From Teichococcus rhizosphaerae (GTDB lineage: Bacteria > Pseudomonadota > Alphaproteobacteria > Acetobacterales > Acetobacteraceae): DNA of 64,000 bases. Numbering within the stretch: the first letter of the stretch is position 1; the number at the start of each line of letters is the position of its first letter. Both the position numbers and the translations under genes were made by a program. The stretch lies in the NCBI RefSeq assembly GCF_002631185.1, contig NZ_PDNU01000019.1, forward strand, positions 1 to 64,000, in the 5' to 3' direction. Positions 57,506 through 64,000 of this stretch are shown here, in pieces. Below the pieces are notes generated by a model. The model worked only from the letters and a program-made list of their open reading frames with translations, had not been told where the DNA came from and did no database searches.

Positions 57506-60500
57506 ATGACTCAAGGACCGACCCCGCCCGCCCCATCCCCCGCCGAGCCGGTGGCCATCATCGGCGCCGCGTGCCGCCTGCCGGGCGCGCGCGACCTGGA
57601 CGGCTTCTGGGAGATGCTGGCGGCCGGGCGCGACTGCGTCGGCACCCTGCCGCCGGACCGCTTCACCCAGGCCGCCTTCCATCATCCGCGCAAGGGTGAG
57701 CCGGGCCGCTCCTACAGCTTCGCCGCCGCGCATCTGGGCGACATCTCCGGCTTCGACGCCCCCGCCTTCGGGCTTTCCCCGCGCGAGGCGGCGGAGATGG
57801 ACCCGCAGCAGCGCCTGCTGCTGGAGGTCGCGGCCGAGGCGCTGGAGGATGCGGGCTGGCCGGCCAGCCAGGTGGCGGGGCGCACCATCGGCGTCTGGGT
57901 CGGCGGCTCCTCGACCGACTATGCCGAGCTGCGCCTGGGCGACCCGGCCGGCGCCGACCGCTACTTCATGACCGGCAACACGCTGTCCATCCTGGCCAAC
58001 CGCCTGACCAACGTGTTCGACCTGCGCGGCCCCGGCCAGACGGTGGACACCGCCTGCTCCTCCTCGCTGGTGGCGCTGGAGGCGGCGGTGGCGGCGATCC
58101 GCGCCGGGCAGGTGGAGGCGGCGCTGGTGGGCGGCGTGCAGATGCTGCTCTCGCCCTTCGCCTTCGCCGGCTTCTCCCGCGCCGGCATGCTGTCCGCGCG
58201 CGGCCGCTGCCAGGCCTTCGACGCGGCGGCGGATGGCTATGTGCGCGGCGAGGGGGCGGGCCTCGTGGTGCTCAAGCCGCTTTCCGCCGCCCTGGCGGCG
58301 GGCGACGCCATCCGCGGCGTCATCCTGGCCGCCGGCACCAACGCCGCCGGCCGCACCATCGGCCTGTCGCTTCCCAACCGCGAGGCGCAGGCGGCGCTGC
58401 TGCGGCGCGTGCTGGCCGAGGCGGGCGTGGCGCCGGCCGACATTGCCTATTTCGAGGCGCACGGCACCGGCACCCAGGCCGGCGACCCGGCCGAGACCTG
58501 GGCGATCGGCACCGCGCTGGCGCAGGGCCGCGCCACGCCGCTGACCATCGGCTCGGTCAAGACCAATATCGGCCACCTGGAGCCGGCTTCCGGCATCGCC
58601 GGGCTGCTCAAGGCCATGCTGGTGCTGGAGCGCGGCGCCGTGCCGCCCAACCTGCACTTCAGCACCCCCAACCCCGACATCGACTTCGCCGGGCTGAACA
58701 TCCGGGTGCCCACCACCCTGGAAGCTCTGGCCACGGGGAAGGTGACCGGGATCAACAGCTTCGGCTTCGGCGGCACCAACGCCTCGGTGTTGCTGGGCGC
58801 GGCGCCTCCCCTGCCCCTTCCCGCCTCCGCCCCCCCGGCGGAACCGGTGGCGGCGGAGGCGCCGCCCCTGGTGCTGAGCGCCCGCTCGGCCGGCGCGCTG
58901 AAGGCCCTCGCCGCCAGCTGGCGCGACCGGCTGGCGGATGAGGCGGACACGCTGCCGCTGCGCCGCGGTCTCGGCCGCCACCGCGACCTGCACGGCCACC
59001 GCCTGGCCCTGCGCGGCGCGGACGCCGCCACGCTGCGCGCCGGGCTCGATGGCTGGCTCGCCGGCGCCCGGGCCGGGGGGCCGCTGCCCGGCGTGACGCA
59101 TGGCGTCGCCAAGCGCGGCGCGGGCGGGCACATCGCCTTCGTCTTCTCCGGCAATGGCGCGCAATTCGCCGGCATGGCGCGGGAGGCGATGGCGCACAAC
59201 GCCGCCTTCCGCGCCGCCGTGGCGGAGGCGGACGCCGTGCTGGCGCCGCTCGCCGGCTGGTCCGGCGCCGCGCTGCTGGCGGAGGGCGTCCCGGCCGGGG
59301 ACCTCGCCGGCACCGACAAGGCGCAGCCCCTGCTCTTCCTGGTGCAGCACGGCATCCTGGCGGCGCTGGCGGCGGAAGGCATCCGGCCCGACTATGTGCT
59401 GGGCCATTCGGTGGGCGAGGTGGCGGCGGCGCACGCGGCCGGCATCCTCACGCTCGAGCAGGCGGCACGGCTGGTGGTGGCGCGCTCGCGCGCGCAGCAC
59501 AGCCGGCGCGGCCATGGCCACATGGCGGCGATCGGCGCGGGCGCCGAGGAGGCGGCGCCGCTGCTCGCCGCCTGCCCGGCCGACGAGGCCGGCTGGCGCC
59601 CCGAGATCGCCGCCTACAACGCGCCCAACGCCATCACCGTGGCGGGCCCCGAGGCCGCGATCGACGCGCTGGTGGCCGCCGCCAGGGCGCGGCGCCTGGC
59701 CGCCGTGCGGCTCGACCTCGACTACGCCTTCCATTCCGCCGCCATGGACCCGGTGCGCGAGGCGCTGCTGGCCGAGCTGCAAGGCTTCGCCCCGGGCGCG
59801 GAGCGGCTGGGCTTCCTGTCCTCCGTCACCGGCACCAAGCTGCCGGGCGCGGCGCTGGACGCCGAATACTGGTGGCGCAACCTGCGGGCGCCTGTGCGCT
59901 TCCAGGCGGCGGTGCAGGCGGCGGTGGATGCCGGGGCGCGGCTGTTCCTGGAGATCGGCCCCAACCCGGTGCTGCAATCCTACCTGCGCGAGAGCCTGCG
60001 GGCGGCCGAGGCGGAAGCGCCGGTGCTGCCCAGCCTCAGCCGCCGCGACCCGGAGGGCGATCCCTTCCCGGCGCTCGCCGACCGCGCCCTGGTGCAGGGC
60101 GCCGACCCGCGCGGCGGCCCGGCCTGGCAGGGCCCGGCGGCCCGGCGCGGCCTGCCCTTCACGCCCTTCGAGCGGCAGCGCCACTGGTTCGCCGCCACCC
60201 AGGAAGCCACGCGGCTGACCGACCCTGCGGCGGATCATCCGCTGCTCGGCCTGCGCCAGGGCGGCGAGCCCACGCGCTGGTCGCGCCTGCTGGACACGGC
60301 GCAGGAGCCCTGGCTCGCCGACCACCGGCTGGGCGGCGAGCCGGTGCTGCCGGCCGCCGCCATGCTGGAGATGGCGCTCGCCGCCGCCGCGCTGCACCTG
60401 CCGGAAGCGCCGGTGCTGGAGCTGCGCGACGTGACCATCCTGCGCCCTCTGCCGCTCTCGGCCGAGGCGGCGCGCGAGACGCGCTTCACGCTGGAGCCGG

Positions 60501-63500
60501 AAAGCGGCCTGTTCCGCCTCGAAAGCCGCCCGCGCCTGACCGGCGAGGGCTGGACGCTGCACGCCCGCGGCCAGCTGGCCGCCGCCACCCTGGCGGCCCT
60601 GGCCGCCCCGCCGCCTCCGGCGCTGGAAGGCACGCGGCTGGAGGGCGGGGAGATCCTGGCCATCGCCCGCCGGCTGCAGCTCGATTACGGCCCCGCCTTC
60701 CAGGCGGCGGCGGAGGCCACCCTGTCCGCGGATGGCCGGCAGGCCGGCGTGCGCCTCGCCCTGCCCGCCGCGGCGCCGCCGGACGGGGCAGGCTGGCTGC
60801 TGCACCCGGTGCGGCTCGATGCCGCGCTGCACGGGCTGGTGGCGCTGTTCGCGCCCGGCCAGCGGGAGGAGGAGGGGGCGGGCGTGGTGCCGGTGCGCTT
60901 CGGCCGGCTGCTGCTGCGGCGCGGCGCGCCCGTGCCGGTCAGCGCCGAGCTGGAGCTGCTGCACCGCGGCAGCCGCTCCGGCCAGTATGCGGCGCGGCTG
61001 CGCGACGGCGCGGGGCAGGTGGTGGCGCGGCTGGAGGAGGGCTGGATGCAGTCCATCCGCCTCGCCCCGCGCGCCGGGCTGGCGGAGGCGGTGTTCCGCA
61101 TCGAGGAGCAGGCGCTGGAGGCGGCGCCCGGCCCCGTCCCCGCCATCGACCTCGACGCCGCCATGCGCGCCGCCCTGGCCGAGGATGCCGAGCACGACCT
61201 GAGCGAGACCGCCCTGCTGCTGGAAGGCCATGTGGTGGCCAGCGCCCAGGCGGCGCTGCGCGCCCGGGCGGATGCGGCGGGGCTGCTGCCCGCCTCCGGC
61301 CTTTCCCCCTACGCCCTGTCGCTGCTGCGCGCCCTGGCGGAGGACGGGCTGGCCGAGCCCGGCCCCCAAGGCTGGCTGCTGCCCGCGCCGGAGGACCTGC
61401 CGGAAGCCGCCGACATCTGGCGCGCGGTGATGGCCGAGAGCCCGTCGGCCGCGCATGAGCTGGCCTGGCTGGCCCTGGCGGCCGAGCGGCTGCCGGAGGC
61501 GCTTTCCGGCCAGTCCCAGCCCGAGAACCTGCCGCCGCCCGACGCGCTGGGCTTCGCGCGGCTGGCCGCCGTGCTGGGGCAGGCGGTCGGGCGCTTCGTC
61601 GCTGCCTGGCCGGCGGGGCGGCCGCTGCGCGTGCTGGAGATCGGCGCCAATGGCGGCCCGCTGACGCGGCGGCTGCTGGCCGTGCTGGGCGCCAGCGGCA
61701 AGCCGGTCCACTACACCGCCACCGGCGCGCCGGGCGATGCGCGCGCCGCCGCCATCCCGCCGCATGCCGGCAACATCGCCTTCGGCTTCGAGCCCTGGGA
61801 GCCGGGCACGCCGGCGCCCGCCGGGCTGGGCGCCGACCTCGTGGTGGGGCTGGCCGCCGCCGCCCGCGCCCGGCGCGGCGCGGCGCTGCTCGGCACGCTG
61901 AGCGGCCTGCTGGCCCCGGGCGGCGCGCTGCTGCTGGCCGAGCCGCTGCCCGGCCGCGCCTGGACCTTCACCTGCGGCCAGGATGCCGGCTGGTGGGAGC
62001 ATGGCGCCGCGCCGCTGCCCGACGCACAGGGCTGGGAAGCGGCCTGCGCCGCGCCGGACCTGGAGCGGGCCTGGGTCTCGCCGCTGGGCTCGGCGCCCTG
62101 GCCGGCCCTGCTGGTCGCCGCCCGCACGGCGCCCGCCGGGGCGGAGGCGGCGGCGCCGGCCGCGCCCGCCCGGCCCGCCACCCTGCAACTGCACCATGAC
62201 GCGGCCAGCGCGCCGCTGGCCGAGGCGCTCGCCGCCGCCCTGTCGGGGGCCGGCGCCGGCGTCGCGGCGCTGCCGCTGGCGGCAGCCGGGCAGCAGCCGC
62301 CGCGCGGCCTTTCGGGCGCGCATGTCGTGGCGCTGGCCGCGCCGGAGGCCGGCGCGCTGCCCGCCGCCCTGGCGCAGGTCACCGCCCTGGCCGAGGCGGC
62401 GCGCGGCCGGGCACAGGCCTTCACCCTGGTCACCGCCGATGCGCGGTGCGCGCCGGAGGCGGCCGCGCTGCACGGCCTGGCCCGGGTGCTGACCAACGAG
62501 ATGCCGGAGCTGCGGCCCCGCCGCATCGGCCTGGAGGCCGCGCTGGCGCCGGCCGAGGCCGCCGCCCGCCTGCTGCCCGAGCTGCTCGGCGCCGGGGCGG
62601 AGCCGGAGCTGCGCCTGACCCGGGCCGCGCGCCTGGCACCCCGCCTGCGCCCCGGCGCCCGCCCCGCCCCCGCCGTGCCGCGGGGCCCGGCGCGGCTGGC
62701 CATCCGCCAGCCCGGCCAGCTCGGCACGCTGGAATGGGAAAGCCTCACCCTGCCGCCGCCCGGCCCGGGCGAGGTGGTGGTGCGCGTCGAGGCCGCCGGC
62801 CTCAACTTCCGCGACCTGATGTGGGCGCAGGGCCTGCTGCCGGAGGAGGCGCTGCTGCTCGGCTTCGCCGGCCCCACCCTGGGGATGGAGATGGCCGGCG
62901 TGGTGGAGCAGGCCGGTCCCGGGGTCGACCTCCGGCCGGGCGAGGCGGTGTTCGGCTTCGCCCCCGCAGCACTTGCCAGCCGCGTGCGCACCCGCGCCGA
63001 GGCGGTGACGCGCGTGCCGCCCGGGCTGGACTTCGCCGCCGCCGCCACCGTGCCGGTGGCCTTCCTCACCGCCATCTACGCGCTGGAGCACTGCGCCCGG
63101 CTGGGGGAAGGCGAGACGGTGCTGATCCATGGCGGCGCCGGCGCCGTGGGGTTGGCCGCGCTGCAGGTGGCGCGCGCCGCCGGCGCCCGCATCGCCGCCA
63201 CCGCCGGCACGGCCGCCAAGCGCGCCCTGCTGCGCGCCGCCGGCGCCGAGCTGGTGCTGGACAGCCGCGACCCCGGCTTCGCCGACCAGCTTCGCGCCGC
63301 CTGGCCCGAAGGGGTGGACGTGGTGCTGAACTCGCTGGCCGGCGAGGCGATGGAGCGCAGCCTCGCGCTGGTGAAGCCCTTCGGCCGCTTCGTCGAGCTG
63401 GGCAAGCGGGACTTCTTCGAGAACCGCCGCGTCGGGCTGCGCCCCTACCGCCACAACCTCACCTATTTCGGCGTGGACGTGGACCAGCTGCCCAAGGCGC

Positions 63501-64000
63501 GGCCGGACCTGGCGCGGCGGCTTCTCGCCGACATCGCGGGCCGCTTCGCCGCGGGCGCGCTGCACCCGCTGCCGCACGCGAAGCGCCCGGCCACCGAGGC
63601 GGAGGCCGCCTTCCGCGCGCTGCAGGCCAGCAGCCATATCGGCAAGCTGGTGCTGGTGCCGCCGCCCGTGCCGCGCGCGGCGCCCCGCCCGGGCTGGACG
63701 CCGCCCGAGGGCACCATCCTGGTGGTGGGCGGCGTGCAGGGCTTCGGCTTCGAATGCGCCAAGTGGCTGGCGGCGCGCGGGGCGCGGCACCTGGCCCTGC
63801 TGTCGCGCCGCGGCGGCACCACGCCGGGGGCGGAAGCGGCGGTGACGGCGCTGGCGGCGCTCGGCGCCCGCGCCACCGTCCACGCGGCCGACGCCACGGA
63901 CGCGGCGGCGCTGGAGGCGGCGCTCGCCGCCATCCGCGCCGAGGGGCCGCCGCTGGCGGGGGTGGTGCACGCCGCCGCCGCCTTCGACGACGCCGCCGCC
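57506..64000 (+). CDS. Highly reducing type I polyketide synthase (truncated by window edge)
   Basis: At least 2165 codons stay open to the edge. KS (15-430): Cys184 in DTACSSSLVALEAA, His319 in EAHGTGTQAGD, His357 in NIGHLEPASG. AT (about 540-850): Ser635 in VLGHSVGEVAAAHAAG, and YAFH, intermediate between malonyl and methylmalonyl motifs. DH (about 910-1190): His940 in DHRLGGEPVLPAA and Asp1105 in LDAALHGL. A 540-residue core (1190-1728) has a degenerate methyltransferase-like LRVLEIGANGGPLTRRLL and an apparent KR structural half. ER (about 1730-2050): LIHGGAGAVGLAALQVARA. KR begins at about 2070 (VVGGVQGFGFECAKWLAARG). ACP would lie beyond the edge. The start ATG overlaps the stop of a two-codon ATG-GAA-TGA. 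The product is unknown, likely a fully reduced chain. Confidence 0.93.
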   Translation, partial: MTQGPTPPAPSPAEPVAIIGAACRLPGARDLDGFWEMLAAGRDCVGTLPPDRFTQAAFHHPRKGEPGRSYSFAAAHLGDISGFDAPAFGLSPREAAEMDPQQRLLLEVAAEALEDAGWPASQVAGRTIGVWVGGSSTDYAELRLGDPAGADRYFMTGNTLSILANRLTNVFDLRGPGQTVDTACSSSLVALEAAVAAIRAGQVEAALVGGVQMLLSPFAFAGFSRAGMLSARGRCQAFDAAADGYVRGEGAGLVVLKPLSAALAAGDAIRGVILAAGTNAAGRTIGLSLPNREAQAALLRRVLAEAGVAPADIAYFEAHGTGTQAGDPAETWAIGTALAQGRATPLTIGSVKTNIGHLEPASGIAGLLKAMLVLERGAVPPNLHFSTPNPDIDFAGLNIRVPTTLEALATGKVTGINSFGFGGTNASVLLGAAPPLPLPASAPPAEPVAAEAPPLVLSARSAGALKALAASWRDRLADEADTLPLRRGLGRHRDLHGHRLALRGADAATLRAGLDGWLAGARAGGPLPGVTHGVAKRGAGGHIAFVFSGNGAQFAGMAREAMAHNAAFRAAVAEADAVLAPLAGWSGAALLAEGVPAGDLAGTDKAQPLLFLVQHGILAALAAEGIRPDYVLGHSVGEVAAAHAAGILTLEQAARLVVARSRAQHSRRGHGHMAAIGAGAEEAAPLLAACPADEAGWRPEIAAYNAPNAITVAGPEAAIDALVAAARARRLAAVRLDLDYAFHSAAMDPVREALLAELQGFAPGAERLGFLSSVTGTKLPGAALDAEYWWRNLRAPVRFQAAVQAAVDAGARLFLEIGPNPVLQSYLRESLRAAEAEAPVLPSLSRRDPEGDPFPALADRALVQGADPRGGPAWQGPAARRGLPFTPFERQRHWFAATQEATRLTDPAADHPLLGLRQGGEPTRWSRLLDTAQEPWLADHRLGGEPVLPAAAMLEMALAAAALHLPEAPVLELRDVTILRPLPLSAEAARETRFTLEPESGLFRLESRPRLTGEGWTLHARGQLAAATLAALAAPPPPALEGTRLEGGEILAIARRLQLDYGPAFQAAAEATLSADGRQAGVRLALPAAAPPDGAGWLLHPVRLDAALHGLVALFAPGQREEEGAGVVPVRFGRLLLRRGAPVPVSAELELLHRGSRSGQYAARLRDGAGQVVARLEEGWMQSIRLAPRAGLAEAVFRIEEQALEAAPGPVPAIDLDAAMRAALAEDAEHDLSETALLLEGHVVASAQAALRARADAAGLLPASGLSPYALSLLRALAEDGLAEPGPQGWLLPAPEDLPEAADIWRAVMAESPSAAHELAWLALAAERLPEALSGQSQPENLPPPDALGFARLAAVLGQAVGRFVAAWPAGRPLRVLEIGANGGPLTRRLLAVLGASGKPVHYTATGAPGDARAAAIPPHAGNIAFGFEPWEPGTPAPAGLGADLVVGLAAAARARRGAALLGTLSGLLAPGGALLLAEPLPGRAWTFTCGQDAGWWEHGAAPLPDAQGWEAACAAPDLERAWVSPLGSAPWPALLVAARTAPAGAEAAAPAAPARPATLQLHHDAASAPLAEALAAALSGAGAGVAALPLAAAGQQPPRGLSGAHVVALAAPEAGALPAALAQVTALAEAARGRAQAFTLVTADARCAPEAAALHGLARVLTNEMPELRPRRIGLEAALAPAEAAARLLPELLGAGAEPELRLTRAARLAPRLRPGARPAPAVPRGPARLAIRQPGQLGTLEWESLTLPPPGPGEVVVRVEAAGLNFRDLMWAQGLLPEEALLLGFAGPTLGMEMAGVVEQAGPGVDLRPGEAVFGFAPAALASRVRTRAEAVTRVPPGLDFAAAATVPVAFLTAIYALEHCARLGEGETVLIHGGAGAVGLAALQVARAAGARIAATAGTAAKRALLRAAGAELVLDSRDPGFADQLRAAWPEGVDVVLNSLAGEAMERSLALVKPFGRFVELGKRDFFENRRVGLRPYRHNLTYFGVDVDQLPKARPDLARRLLADIAGRFAAGALHPLPHAKRPATEAEAAFRALQASSHIGKLVLVPPPVPRAAPRPGWTPPEGTILVVGGVQGFGFECAKWLAARGARHLALLSRRGGTTPGAEAAVTALAALGARATVHAADATDAAALEAALAAIRAEGPPLAGVVHAAAAFDDAAA

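Noticed and set aside
57449-63970. More than 2000-codon reverse reading frame opposite the PKS
   Set aside because: The sequence is low-complexity Gln/Gly/Arg/His, while the forward strand shows KS, AT, DH, ER and KR motifs in order.

Overview
This window is a very GC-rich bacterial chromosome segment that looks like an alphaproteobacterium, most likely Acetobacteraceae/Roseomonas-like. The main support is a chvI-chvG-hprK-rapZ-EIIA-HPr-EI block followed by ahcY, a short kinase-only HprK, and orphan Bug-type and DctP-type solute-binding proteins. The taxonomic call is inference; no rRNA gene is present. Extremely GC-rich codon use opens long reading frames opposite most genes, and these were ignored.

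Layout. 1-143: tail of an IS1182-like transposase abutting the end of a cation efflux gene. 141-6053: methionine cycle, with an ArsR-methyltransferase fusion and metH in one operon, a perfect dyad operator, and a small divergent CxCC gene. 6.1-19 kb: housekeeping and scattered accessory genes (SMP-30-like protein, MscS channel, GNATs, phytase-like esterase, YihY protein, ferredoxin-NADP reductase, catalase, amidohydrolase, lipoprotein lipase). 19-23.9 kb: NDUFS6-like zinc finger, polA and purH. 23.9-27.8 kb: a lower-GC three-gene operon encoding a CHASE2 membrane protein without an output domain, a secreted SH3-like protein and an M48 metalloprotease lipoprotein. 27.9-37.7 kb: GNAT/XRE-cupin pair, rmuC, doxX, nitronate monooxygenase, pnp, pckA and a HugZ-like gene.

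37.8-47.7 kb: two-component system ChvI/ChvG, a reversed threonine dehydratase-like gene, then the regulatory phosphotransferase chain (HprK, RapZ, EIIA-Man, HPr, EI), a methyltransferase-like gene and ahcY. A degenerate copy of the metH-operon dyad lies upstream of ahcY, so SAH removal and methionine regeneration may share a regulator.

47.9-56 kb: DctP protein, uppP, a secreted Pro/Ala-rich protein, scoAB, two identical tRNA-Ala(GGC) units with matching promoters and strong terminators, a Bug protein, an SDR lacking the usual catalytic tyrosine, and a D-2-hydroxyacid dehydrogenase. After an AT-rich spacer, a glycosyltransferase and a large highly reducing type I polyketide synthase run off the right edge.

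Most notable: the CHASE2/SH3-like/M48 operon, the glycosyltransferase-PKS locus, and the shared dyad linking metH and ahcY. All assignments come from reading motifs by eye; no database search was possible.
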